A stretch of 57,722 nucleotides of DNA from Plantago elongata. Taxonomy: Eukaryota; Streptophyta; Magnoliopsida; Lamiales; Plantaginaceae. The DNA is taken from contig JAYMSP010000326.1 in the NCBI GenBank assembly GCA_036897095.1, forward strand, positions 1-57,722, in the 5' to 3' direction. The notes under the pieces are model-generated. The model was not told where the DNA came from, did no database searches, and saw only the letters and a list, made by a program, of their open reading frames with translations. Position numbers and translations under genes: made by a program. Positions 1 to 10,800 of the stretch are shown here, in pieces (the stretch's first letter is position 1; each line of letters opens with the position of its first letter).

Positions 1-31
<31 letters not shown>
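1..31. repeat. (TA)n microsatellite at left edge
   Basis: Uninterrupted TA dinucleotides that decay into TGTATGTATG. The window also ends in (TA)n, so both edges are low-complexity. Confidence 0.95.
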
Positions 32-40
<9 letters not shown>

Positions 41-59
41 AAATGCATTGCAAATATAG

Positions 60-325
60 TAAAGGAATATATAGAATATTCATTTATTTGAATTTTGAGT
101 TTTTCGGTCAAGTTAAATTTGAGCTTTATTAATTTTCGAACTCCTGAACTAAATTCGAGCTTTCGAATTTTAAAGATTAGATAATATAAAAAAAAATAAA
201 GCTCGTGAACCGAGCTCGGATAACAAAATTTATTCTTGAACTCGAGCATAATATATTCAGCTGATGAACTCGATCGAGCTCGAACTTTGATAAAAATAAT
301 TTAGTGAGCCGAGCTTTTGTGGACT
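60..325. repeat. Degenerate GAGCTCGA-type repeat
   Basis: AGCTCGAACTCGA-like words and their complements recur (AAATTCGAGCTTTCG, CGTGAACCGAGCTCGG, TTGAACTCGAGC, GATCGAGCTCGAAC). They are self-complementary, so the stretch could fold. A similar AAGCTCGA-rich stretch lies at 50.6-51.3 kb. It looks like an old minisatellite or hairpin transposon. No gene is seen here. Confidence 0.6.
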
Positions 326-674
326 TATATCCAATACCCAAAGCAATAAACATATAAAGAAAGAGGACTTAGAATAGTTGAATTACCAAATTGGAAGCAT
401 AAACAAATAGAAAAAGACTCGAAGAAGACTATACTTGACTTTACCTTGAAGCTGCTCGTACTTGGCCTATATATGGGGACGTCAATACCAACTATATTAG
501 AATATAATGTACAATAATTACTCTGATATGTGCATGAAGATGAAATTTGCAAGTCACAAATTGCTGATAGAAGCCTACAGGGATCCACAATCAACCCAAG
601 TTATAGAACTCAATTAATTCCCAAGTTAAATAAATCTCATTAATGCAACTTAATCTTACATACATATATACTAT
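326..674. other. Upstream flank of the CRK pseudogene
   Basis: AT-rich sequence with no supported coding exon. It would contain the former promoter and 5'UTR of the receptor-kinase pseudogene that starts near 705. I see no clear TATA box. Confidence 0.4.
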
Positions 675-2621
675 TTGCGCTTCATTAATTGCCCCTTGGT
701 AGTCATGATAAATCAAAGAATCGTGCTACCACTCATCATTTTCCTTGTTCATGCAGCCTTTGTTAGAGGACAAGTCCATGGACGAGTCCCTGGTGCTCCT
801 AGTTTTGAAAAATCCTGTGTAGGTGAAAACGGTTTATATTCCAGAGCGGTACTTATGCAACAAATCTACGCACCCTCCTCACCAATCTTTCTGCAGTTGT
901 GGGTCTGGATGGTTTCTATACCAACTCGTATGGGCAAAGCCCCGATATAGTCAATGCTACAACGCTCTGCAGAGGTGACGTTCAACTTGATGTGTGCCGC
1001 TCTTGTATCAAAGATGCGGTCAGTAATATCTTAGACACATGCCGGAATCGTAAACAAGCTGTTTTTTATGTTGACTTGTGCATGTTGAGGTACTCGGATA
1101 GCTTGACGGCAAAGAAATAGCTGAAGAAATTATATATAGATCCAGATGGGCCAGAAGTACATCACGGTGATACGGAGTTCAAAGCAGAAATAATGATACT
1201 GGCCGAACTTAAACATACGAATTTGGTGCGGCTAGTTGGTTTCTCTTCTAAAGGACCAGACAGGCTTCTTGTTTTGAATATCATAAAAATGGAAGTCTGA
1301 ACAAATTCCTATTCGGTAAAGTGTATTTACTTCTTCACTATGAATCCAGTTTAATAATGCAGCATGCTACTGGATAAGTAATTTTGTTATATTGGATATA
1401 AATTGGTATGCAGGCGACGTAGCTGAACGTTCCAAGTTGGACTGGAAAAAACACTACAAAATTATATCCGGCATTGTTAAGGGTATTATCTACCTGCACA
1501 AAGATAATGGGAAGCCTGTCATTCATTGTGATCTCAAACCGGATAATATACTTCTAGATGAAAACATGGAGTCGGAAATTGCAGACTTTGGCCTGGCAAG
1601 GTTACTTGAGCTAAATAGTTCTCATCACAGCACCAAGTATCATGCTGGAACCCGGTATGTCTTTTAATCTGGCCAATAAGAATATCTATAGATTATGATC
1701 AGATCATTTGATTTGTTTACTTAACATTGCAGCCTTGAGTATTACTTAATAGTTTCACTCCATTTAACATTTCTAGACATTATAGAGATTAAACCTCAGT
1801 TAACATACTTAACATGATGATTATGTATGAATGCGTGCAGGGGGTATATTGCACCTGAAGGGCGGGTCACCTGTGCATCAGATATTTACAGCTTTGGGGT
1901 GGTACTGCTACAAATTATCTGTGGTAAACAAAACAACAAAGTTGGGCTCACAGATAAGGTAAGGCTAGATGATTATAAAATGTGTGCATATATGCTATGC
2001 GCACTCCCAACAAACACACACATATATACTTCCACAGTTCCACGCCTATGCTAATTCTGTTTTTTATTTGTTTTTTCAAAGTTAACAAAATCAAACTTTA
2101 AGTACAAATAACTCTCGAATCGTAATGTAAGAGTCTTTAATTATATTATAAATTTAAATTATACTATAATTTCCATTATGTAACATAAATAATTGAAGAA
2201 ATTTCACACCAGAGGTTGAGTGCTATTTGTACGTAGTTAAAGTTCAATTTTATTGATTTTGAAAAAGTAAAGGAAAAAAAGAACAGTCCTCAAGGAACGG
2301 AGAAGTATATAGTATATAATGACACACATTTTGCACTTTGAAGTACATACACATTAGAATATTGTGGAATTTTTACAGGTATGGAAGAGCTGGCATGATC
2401 GAACCTTGCCAGACATGGTAGATAAAGTGCTGATGGGGAATGAGTCGAAAATCCCAGGCGACATTTTCATATGCATCAATCTTGGATTGTTGTACATTCA
2501 ATATCCTCCAGAAATGAGGCCGAAAATAGATGTCGTTGCTAAAATGCTCCAAGATTTAAAGTCTTTGCAAGAACCATCTCCACCTGGTATTACTCATCTG
2601 GTTACCCCAGACGAAGCCTGA
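675..2621 (+). pseudogene. Cysteine-rich receptor-like kinase (DUF26 RLK) pseudogene
   Basis: Remains of a plasma-membrane DUF26 receptor-like kinase. The likely start is the ATG at 705, followed by a hydrophobic signal peptide (LPLIIFLVHAAFVRGQ). One DUF26/Gnk2 domain follows, with the diagnostic C-x8-C-x2-C motif (CRGDVQLDVCRSC, about 978-1016). Reading it needs a one-base shift near 840-850. After a stop at 1118-1120 the sequence enters kinase subdomain III-IV directly ([20 protein letters not shown], about 1186-1245). The second DUF26, the transmembrane helix and the glycine-rich loop are therefore gone. Another one-base loss near 1275 breaks the reading frame. Later exons carry HCDLKPDN and DFG (about 1523-1600), then GYIAPE to GKQ (from about 1841), then the C-lobe with EMRPKID to the stop at 2621. 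GT-AG introns separate them. The catalytic motif is HCD rather than HRD. The lesions make this clearly non-functional as a receptor kinase. Assignment to the CRK class rests on DUF26. Confidence 0.85.
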
Positions 2622-2742
2622 CTAATTTGGCCGACCACATTTATCATATCCATGCATGTTTCCAAGAAATGAATGGTATTTTATTTGCATCAACATTCAT
2701 TGTATCAGCTACATTAAAAAAAAATAAAAAATACCACAAAAT

Positions 2743-2826
2743 AAATCTCGATTGGTAATACGCTTTAACTCAAATGAATATGTCAGAGGTTCGAATCACC
2801 TTTGTCGTTTGGAAAAAAGAAAAAAA
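2743..2826 (+). repeat. SINE-like, tRNA-derived dispersed repeat, copy 1
   Basis: Contains ATTGGTAATACGCTTTAACTC followed by a B-box-like GAGGTTCGAATCACC and an A-rich tail after GTCGTTTGGAAAAAA. Its layout matches the copies near 6838, 23110, 25297, 33642 and 35922. It is not a functional tRNA because no cloverleaf or acceptor stem is visible. Confidence 0.5.
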
Positions 2827-3256
2827 CAGAGAGTTGTATGTACGTATCAATTAATTGTATATTGTGTTCATGAAAGTGAAAAAATTATTATTGAAAGTTT
2901 AATTTCTAATTTACAGGCAATTCAAAGGTTTGTAACTCAGTTCTTACGCACCGCTACATCAACTAAAACTGCTTTAGTTATATTTAGATGTTTATCAGTC
3001 AGGTCAGCTTGGGCAGTCCGCTCGACCATTGCCTTATAATTTTTGGACCCCAATGCCTTGGGCCAGGCCTAGGTATGTTCAAAAAAATTTGAAAAATTAC
3101 TTTTCATAAATTAATGGTAAACTGCAATAAACATGATCAACTAATTCGTCATTTACTTAAAATAATTTGGAAGCATCACCCCGAGTCTACTCAACATCGA
3201 TCATATGAACATATCCCCACTAAAAACCTGTAAAAATAACATTCATGCCCTCTTTA
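2827..3256. other. Intergenic, no gene seen
   Basis: AT-rich sequence between the kinase pseudogene and the 500-bp direct repeat. It holds one short unsupported ORF and no recognisable motif. Confidence 0.5.
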
Positions 3257-3757
3257 AGAGTAGATTTGCAAGACTCTCCCTTCTTCCCTCCGCCTTTAAA
3301 GACCTCCCTCGAGAAGAGACCGTATCCAGCTGGACATAAGGTGATATACTCATATGATTAGCGACCTCAGACCCGTACATGAAAGAATAATCACTTAGTA
3401 CTCGATGACCTCAAATGGGCTTATGTGCCGACACAAGGTCCATTTAAAATTTACCACGTCATCTCGATGTCGATATACCATATCGGGTCATGTTGTAAAT
3501 ACAAGACATAGACATATTTTGAAGTTAGGTCCATAATACTATTACAAATTTGAATAAAGTTTTAAAATCCTATAAGACTATCTTGCCCATTGATGAAATT
3601 AAGAGGACTAAACTTCAGTTACCAGTATTTCATTCCATCTTTACCTTATTAAAGTTCGATCAATTAAAGTTTCTCGCTAAATAGCAACATCATTTGTATT
3701 ACATTCATTTTCTATGTTATGATTTCATTTATCTATCATACATGAAACAAAATTTAA
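3257..3757. repeat. 500-bp direct repeat, copy 1
   Basis: Matches 6287-6785 in the same orientation with scattered substitutions and small indels. Shared landmarks in order are GACTCTCCC, CAGCTGGACATAAGGTGATA, CACTTAGTACTCGATGACCT, CCATATCGGGTCATGTTGTA and TTTATCTATCATACATGAAA. The copies lack TG...CA ends, so they are not obviously LTRs. Together with copy 2 this repeat brackets the flotillin array. Confidence 0.85.
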
Positions 3758-4849
3758 GCCAAAAAATATTTAATCAAATCATACAAACCAAATTAATATT
3801 TTTAATTATTTAAATCTTTTTTTAAAGCATAAACGGACGGTGTGGCAGCCTTAAGGGTTGTTACACCAGCCCGGATGAGGGTTGTCAAGCGCGCTGTTCT
3901 TGACAGAAGTATATTCCGGCATCCCTTGTTTGAGGATTTTTTAAAACTTTAGTAAAATATTAATATATTTAAATATTCTAACGCTATAAAATAATTATAA
4001 ATTATATAGATATCAAATTAGAAAATATATACTTTTTTAGATTTGCAAAAGATGTTATAATCTAAACAATACTTATTACATAGTTTTTTATTCTCGTATC
4101 ATGTTGTAATGTTTTTACATTATTAGTTTCGAATATTTGAAGTATTATGGAGTTAAATGGAGAATATGGTAAATATGAGGACTAGATTTCATATTTATAA
4201 GATTTAAAGTACCTTTTACAATATACTAAAAAATATCATGCATTTAGTAAAAAGTGTCATGTGTTTAATTACATTATTACTAAGAATGGAGTACTTATTA
4301 TGTGTATCCTATAAATCTCCAACAACTTAATTCAGGACCTTTGATTGTTACATGCACACCTATACTATTACGATTCGGTATATCACTAGTTTTTAAGCTT
4401 GATATTTATTTTTACAAAAATTTCATTACGTGAACGTGTAGTTTATAAAATAAAATAGTTGGTTTGAGAATATAATCAAGTTAGTTTATTAAAAAAAAAT
4501 ACATAATCAATTACCACTAATTAATCAGTTATAAATTATTTTTCAGTTAAAACTTTAACTTTTCAGTTAATTTTAATAGAGATAGACTACTACTACGTTA
4601 CCGAAAAGTAGAAAAAACAAATCTACTCGTATCAGTATATTGTAGTTATATTATTATTAAGAATGGAGTGATTAATGGCAATATATCCTGGTAAATCTCC
4701 CACAAGAGATTTTTGTCTCAGAAGTATGTCTACATAAATAAACTTCGCCAACTGCATGGTGTAGTAGTTACTATATATTCTCTATCTTCCTCCCAAGTTA
4801 AAATCTCACTGAAACTGAACCACCAAACCCCAATTTTCAAACTGACAAC
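3758..4849. other. AT-rich intergenic, with a short internal duplication
   Basis: No coding sequence is supported. Two segments resemble each other in the same orientation: about 4268-4335 and 4650-4712, sharing AAGAATGGAGT, TATCCT and TAAATCTCC. A small GC-richer hairpin occurs near 3885-3915 (GTTGTCAAG and CTTGACA). The stretch just before 4850 may be the former 5'UTR of the flotillin fragment. Confidence 0.45.
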
Positions 4850-5382
4850 ATGTACATAATTACAAATGCATCACAGTATTTGGTGATTATTTGTATACCG
4901 ATATCAAAATTGCCAAGAAGTCATTCGCATCACAATATTTGGTGATTATTTGTATAACCGATATCAAAATTGCCAAAAAGGCATTCGTCTGGCCTGGTCA
5001 ATCTTGCAACCGACCTCTCTCCGGTGAACTACACATTCGACGTTCAGGCGATGAGCGCTGAGAAGCTTTCTTTTGTTCTTCCTACTGTTTTTACCATTGG
5101 TCCACGAATCGACGACCACGATGCCCTTCTCCGCTACGCCATGCTCATTGCTCCACCTGATAACGGTTCTAACCACGTTAATGATCTCGTTCAGGGAATT
5201 ATCGAGGACGAAACGAATGTTCTTTCAGCTTCCATGACTATGGAGCAGGTGTTCAGGGAACTAATGAGTTTAAGAGGGAGGGGTACTAAGGAGTTTAAGA
5301 GGGGTGCAGTTTAAGTTGAACCAATTTAGCCTCCTGATTTACAATGCCAATGTGAAGCAGTTGGTGGACGTTACAGGGAATA

Positions 5383-5616
5383 GATCGAAAAGATGATAAT
5401 CACATAGGCGATTCTTTGCAATTAATTATTTATGGCATTGCAGGTTATCTGTTTATAATAGATCGTAAAGATGATAATCACGTAGGCGATTCTTTGCAAT
5501 TAATTTTTTATGGCATTGTAGGTTGTCTGTTTATAATAAATCGAAAAGATGATAATCATATAGACGATTCATTGCAATTAATTCTTTGTGGCATTGCAGG
5601 TTGTCTGTTTATAATA
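5383..5616 (+). repeat. Three tandem 78-bp units (array 1)
   Basis: Units start at 5383, 5461 and 5539, with period exactly 78. Each contains AAGATGATAATCA, GATTCTTTGCAATTAATT, GGCATTGCAGGTT and CTGTTTATAATA. TTGCAG/GTT resembles an intron 3' end. Because 78 is 26 codons, the array stays open in one frame and joins the flotillin exon at 5617 in the flotillin frame. There is no ATG at its head. Confidence 0.9.
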
Positions 5617-5917
5617 GTTGTTCTTCCTGCTGTTTTTACCATCGGTCCACGAATCGACGACCACGATGCCCTTCTCCGCTACGCCAAGCTCATTGCTCCA
5701 CTTGATAACGGTTCTAACCACGTTAATGATCTCGTTCAGGGAATTATCGAGGGTGAAACGCGTGTTCTTGCAGCTTCCATGACTATGGAGCAGGTGTTCA
5801 GGGGTACTAAGGAGTTTAAGAGGGAGGTGTTTGCTAAGGTGCAGTTTGAGTTGAACCAATTTGGCCTCCTTATTTACAATGCCAATGTGAAGCAGTTGGT
5901 GGATATTCCAGGGAATA

Positions 5918-6148
5918 GATGGAAAAGATGATAATCATATAGGTGATTCTTTGCAATTAATTCTTTATGGCATTGCAGGTTATCTGTTTATAATAGATCG
6001 AAAAGATGATAATTACATAGGCGATTCTTTGCAATTAATTTTTTATGGCATTGTAGGTTGTCTGTTTATAATAGATCGAAAAGATGATACATAGGCGATT
6101 CTTTGCAATTAATTCTTTATGGCATTGCAGGTTTTCTGTTTATAATAG
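5918..6148 (+). repeat. Three tandem 78-bp units (array 2)
   Basis: Same unit as at 5383-5616, with starts near 5918, 5996 and 6074. The last unit has lost a few bases (GATGATACATAGG), which shifts the frame before the third flotillin copy. Having the array again after the second flotillin copy shows that exon and array were duplicated together. Confidence 0.9.
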
Positions 6149-6286
6149 TTGTTCTTCCTGCTGTTTTAACATCGGTCCACGAATCGACGACCACGATGCC
6201 CTTCACCGCTACGCAAAGCTCATTGCTCCACTTGATAACGGTTCTAACCACGTTAATGATCTCGTTCAGGGAATTATCGAGGGCGA

Positions 6287-6785
6287 AGGAGTGGATTTGA
6301 AAGACTCTCCCTCCTTCCCTCTGCCTTTAAAGATCTCTCTCGAGGAGAGATCTTATCCAGCTGGACATAAGGTGATATACTCATATGATTAGCGATCTTA
6401 GACCCGTACATGAAAGAAAAATCACTTAGTACTCGATGACCTCAAATGGACTTATGTACTGCCACAAGGTCCATTTAAAATTTACCACGTCATCTTGATG
6501 TCGATACACCATATCGGGTCATGTTGTAAATACAAGACATGGACATATTTTGAAGTTAGGTCCATAATACTATTACAAATTTGAATAATGATTTAAAATC
6601 CTATAAGACTATCTTGCCCATTGAAGAAATTAAGAGGACTAAACTACTGTTACCAGTATTTCATTCCATCTTTACCTTATTAAAGTTCGGTCAATTAAAG
6701 TTTCGTGCTAAATAGCAACATCATTTGTATTACATTCATTTTCTACGTTATGATTTCATTTATCTATCATACATGAAACAAATTT
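6287..6785. repeat. 500-bp direct repeat, copy 2
   Basis: Second copy of the 3257-3757 segment in the same orientation. Its left boundary falls abruptly inside the third flotillin copy (GGGCGAAGGAGTGGATTTG). Confidence 0.85.
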
Positions 6786-6837
6786 CCACAAAAAATGCAT
6801 AAACTGCTTCACAAAATTATATGTAAAATATTACAGA

Positions 6838-6922
6838 TAACGAAGTACAACTCAGTTTGTAAGATGCTTCCCCTCGAACTCGAACTTATAAGATGATCAC
6901 CTTACCGTTTTCAAAAAAATAA
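6838..6922 (+). repeat. SINE-like repeat, copy 2
   Basis: TAACGAAGTACAACTCAGTT and GTAAGATGCTTC (A-box-like region) are followed by a degenerate middle and CCGTTTTCAAAAAAAT. Same family as 33642-33727. Confidence 0.55.
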
Positions 6923-7375
6923 TGAAATATTACATGCAAATCCGTAACACCTAAAGGTAACTTCAAAGCCTTTGGAATTTTCAAAAAATTGTCAACGTAA
7001 TCCAATAAATTGTATCTTTACTACATTGAAATTCATTATGTGGTTGTGATGAAGTACATAAATGCATGGGTGGAAAAGAAGAGCAAAATTAAAGAGTGTA
7101 AACATAAATGGTTGAATTCACCTGAGTTGACCTTTAGACCAAAATGTAAATTACGAAACATCCCTTTATTCACTATCTTTTATATATATAACTTTCGGGA
7201 GTGCGGCTGAATTTATTGTAGGTTACTCACATCGGATACGAGCTCCATTAATAATGAGGTATACAAGCTCAAGGGTATCGTCTTTGAACTCTTTGATTCG
7301 GTTTTAATTATGATTTCTCTTTCATAGTTAAGATTACAACGAATGAAAATAAAATTTTGGTTCTTTTTGGGTAAT
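6923..7375. other. Intergenic, no gene seen
   Basis: Host sequence left of the Ty3 element. Its continuation lies right of 12023. No exon is supported. Confidence 0.4.
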
Positions 7376-7380
7376 GTTTG

Positions 7381-7824
7381 TGTGGGAAGGTGAACTGAAG
7401 AAGCCCAAGTCCAGAGCGGGGCGCGGACAGTGGATCTCAGAAGTATGTCTGGAAGCCCAATAAGCGTTATTATCAATTAATCCAATTACTATTTCTTTTT
7501 AACAATTATTCCAGTTAATTTGGTCTATTATCGTAGCTTTATGTAATAAAGGCCCATGCCCGAAAGTAAACCCTAGAAGTAATCTGGTATTTATATCCGA
7601 AACTCTAGTTGTATTACTCAGTTGATGATTGATGAATAAACTCACCGTTGAATAAACGTGCAATCACCGCGAAAGTGATAACGTCTCAAGATCTCTATTC
7701 TTGTGATTGAATCCCTCTTCTTCTCTTCCCAACGTGCGATCAATACTCTTCTGATAACGTTATAGGAGACGAATTACCAGTTAATTCGCCTTCTGAAGTA
7801 CTAGGGAAAAGTTACATCCCTACA
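7381..7824 (+). repeat. 5' LTR of the chromovirus
   Basis: Starts TGTGGGAAGG and ends CATCCCTACA, with canonical TG...CA ends. It contains GGTATTTATATCCG (TATA-like) and AATAAA/GAATAAAC. Compared with the 3' LTR it lacks about 30 bp near 7560. Confidence 0.88.
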
Positions 7825-7826
7825 TT

Positions 7827-7840
7827 TGACCTTAGAGCCA
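7827..7840 (+). other. Degenerate primer-binding site
   Basis: TGACCTTAGAGCCA lies 2 bases past the 5' LTR. It resembles the initiator-Met tRNA complement TGGTATCAGAGCCA, matching about 10 of 14 positions. The AGAGCCA half is perfect. Confidence 0.6.
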
Positions 7841-7850
7841 AACTTCTGCA

Positions 7851-10800
7851 ATGAAGAATGCTACTCGAAAAAGGTTAGTTAGGGTAGAGGGAATGGTGTG
7901 GGAGATTAAGGGTTTGCTACAGGAGCTAGTCGCCAAGCTTCCCGGGGACGCGGCAGCAAGCACAACGCACAGAGGGGCGCGGTCGAACACGCCGCCGTCC
8001 ACCACAATGGAAATCTGAACCCTGAAGGCCAGCGGGAAGGTGCCATCGAACAAGGAAGAACACGCGGTCGAGACCGAGCCAAAGCAGACCGAACCGCAAA
8101 GGATCAGCCACAACTCCGGGGTACCGAACAAAACAGGTACCGACCCTAAGGAAACACTCTAGGTAATTTACATTACATCTATTAAGGATAGTTACCACAG
8201 AGCTCTGAGTTTCCTGGTAAGATGAACGGGTTAGATGTCAGAATCCTAGTTGATAGCGGTGCTACCTTAAATTTTATTGCTTATATGTTTGCTAGTAAAC
8301 TAGGAGACTACTTGTCTGAAATCACCGAACCTATTCCTGTCACAACAAGCAGTGGTCATACCTTAGCATGACATACCAAAATTAATAAGGTTCCGGTGGT
8401 TATAGACAAGGTTAGGTTTCATGTCGACTTATTCATCTTGCCCACGACGATCATAGAGGTTATTTTGGGATGCCATGGTTAGCTAAGGTCAGCCCAGCCA
8501 CCATCGATTGCAAGGCACTGTGCATGAGGGTTAAGTGTGGGGGAAGAGAACACCAATTGAATGGCTTTGGACATGACGCTCCTCAACAGATGGACCTGAC
8601 AGGAGTGTGGAAGGAGCTTACCGCAGGGGGAGAGGTGTTCTTGTTGCAGACACCGATGATTAACGGCACAGGTGTAGTACACGATGCTAACCGACAACAA
8701 GATCTCACCAAATTACTGACCACCTTCGAGGACGTCACCAGTACCCCTAGTTCTCTACCTCCACGACGAGACTTTGATCACCGGATACAACTGGTAGGCG
8801 AGAAAGTATCGGTCAAGGTGGCTTCGTATCGATACGCGCACTTTCAGAAGAATGAGATCGAGAAACATGTACAAGAAATGTTGGGAGCAGGGCTAATCCG
8901 CTGCATTAACAGTCCATTTTCGTCACCAATTTTACTAGTCAAGAAAAAGGATGGCACATGGCGATTCTGTACTGACTATCGTGCACTCAACAAGGCAACT
9001 ATTAAAGACAGGTTCCCTATAGCTATTGTGTCAAACATGCTCGACGAATTACATGGTGCCAACTTGTTCACCAAGCTGGATTTGAGGGCTGACTACCACC
9101 AGATCAGAGTTCATCTAGAAGATATTCACAAAATGGCATTTAGAACTCACAATGGTCACTACGAATACTTAGTGATGCCTTTTGGACTCTGCAATGCCCC
9201 TTCCACCTTTCAGGCTGCCATGAATCAGATCTTCAAACCGTATTTGTGAAAGTTTGTCCTCGTCTTCTTTGATGATATCTTGGTGTACAACGATGGGTGG
9301 GAGCAACACATGGAGCACCTTAAGGTGATCTTCGAGGTACTGAGAACAAATCACTTCGTCTTTAGACCATCCAAGTGTTTGTTCGGTGAGCAGGAGGTAG
9401 AATACCCGGGCCATTTCATATCTCAGAAAGGCGTCTGTGTGGATGAAAGGAAGATTGAAGCATTGGGCAATTGGCCAATACCCAATTGGCCAATACCCAG
9501 AACCGTTATAGAACTACGCGGATTCCTCGACCTAGGAAACTACTACAGGAAGTTCTGCGAGAACTATGGGACCATTACCATACCGCTAACGTCACTCTCC
9601 AAAAAGGGGCAATTCAAGTGTAATCCAGAAGCACAAGAGGCTTTTGACCAACTCAAGATAGCTATGAGCTCTACACCAGTGCTAGCCATACCCGACTTCG
9701 AGGAAGAGTTTGTGATTGAACAAATGCTTAAGATTTCGGCATAGGAGCCGTATTAACACAAAAGGGACGACCCATCGCTTTCATCAGCAAGGCTTGGATC
9801 CCGCCAATGGGGCATGGTCAATTTACGAGAAAGAGATGATGGTAATACTGGAAGTTGTAAGAGTATGGCAGCCATACTTGCTAGGCCGAAGATTTAAGAT
9901 CGTTACAGACCAAAGCAGCTTGCGATACTTACTAGAGCAGAGGATAGGTACAACGGAACAACAAAAGTGGATGGCCAAACTCATGGGATACGACTACGAG
10001 ATTACATATGGACCCGGAAGAGAAAATCAAGCAACGTATGCACTATCTCGGAGGGACCCGCCAGAAGTCTCCCTCAATGCCCTATCGTTGCCTATCGTAG
10101 GTATTTGGGAAGAAATTGCTGAAGCCACTGGAAAGGACGATAAATTAGGTCCACTGCTCAAGAGGTGGGAAGGAGGCGATCATATCCCAACTAAGTATGG
10201 GCTTCAACAAGGGTGTTTGACCTATCAAGGGAGGACGATCGTACCCAAGGGTGCCCTCAGAAAGAAGATACTGGAGGAGTTCCATGTTTCAGCCTTTGGA
10301 GGACATTCGGGAGTGCTCAGGACCAACAAGAGGATATCTGGGGTCTTTCACTGGACTGGAATACACAGGGATGTTAAGAAGATCATACAAGAGTGTGATG
10401 TATGCCAAAGAAACAAAAGTGACTGCTAAAGACCAGCATGATTGTTAAGACCCCTGGACATTCCAGAACAGTTATGGACTGAGGTCTCTATGGACTTTAT
10501 CACCGGGCTACCTAAGTCTAGAGGGAAATATGCTATATTGGTTGTTGTGGACATAATGTCCAAATATGCTCACTTTATACAATTAAGTCGCCCTTACTCA
10601 ACCAAGGACGTGGCCGAACAATTCATACATCACGTGGTTAAGTTGCACGCCATTCCAACTTCTATAGTATTAGACAGAGATCGGGTCTGCATTAGTAGCT
10701 TTTGGATGGAGCTGTTTAAGCTTCAAGGAATGAAACTCAACATGAGCTCACTTACCACCCCCAAACAGACGGCCAGACAGAAATTGTCAACCGAGCCTTA

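Larger units (their letters stand above)
4850..6286 (+). pseudogene. Flotillin-like gene fragment amplified into a nested tandem array
   Basis: Flotillins are SPFH/Band-7 plasma-membrane microdomain scaffolds of roughly 470-490 aa. Only the N-terminal part (about residues 1-150) is present. The ATG at 4850 begins MYIITNASQYLVI. A 60-bp segment encoding DIKIAKK is duplicated (4868-4929 and 4930-4986), breaking the frame. Copy 1 continues through [49 protein letters not shown] and [10 protein letters not shown]. From 5073 the fragment plus three 78-bp units repeats as blocks of about 545 and 531 bp (starts 5073, 5618, 6149). The third block is cut at 6286 by the 500-bp direct repeat. Copy 2 is the best preserved (5618-5931) and runs to [20 protein letters not shown]. 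The SPFH C-terminus and the coiled-coil flotillin domain are absent. Family assignment is confident; any function is not. Confidence 0.85.

Noticed and set aside
2743..2826. Possible tRNA gene because of GGTTCGAATC
   Set aside because: No acceptor stem or anticodon arm can be formed; the same pattern recurs as a dispersed repeat, so it is SINE-like. The same applies to 25297-25380, 28680-28775 and 33642-33727.
3257..3757. LTR of an element spanning 3257-6785
   Set aside because: Repeats do not start TG or end CA, and no primer site, polypurine tract or target duplication was found; kept as a direct repeat only.
5416..5931. A normal 171-codon gene
   Set aside because: It would have to start at TTG; no ATG in frame upstream after the TGA at 5353. 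Reported as an open chimeric frame, not a CDS.
7832..8198. Two overlapping minus-strand open frames
   Set aside because: Antisense to the gag/linker part of the chromovirus; the GC content there makes open frames likely by chance.
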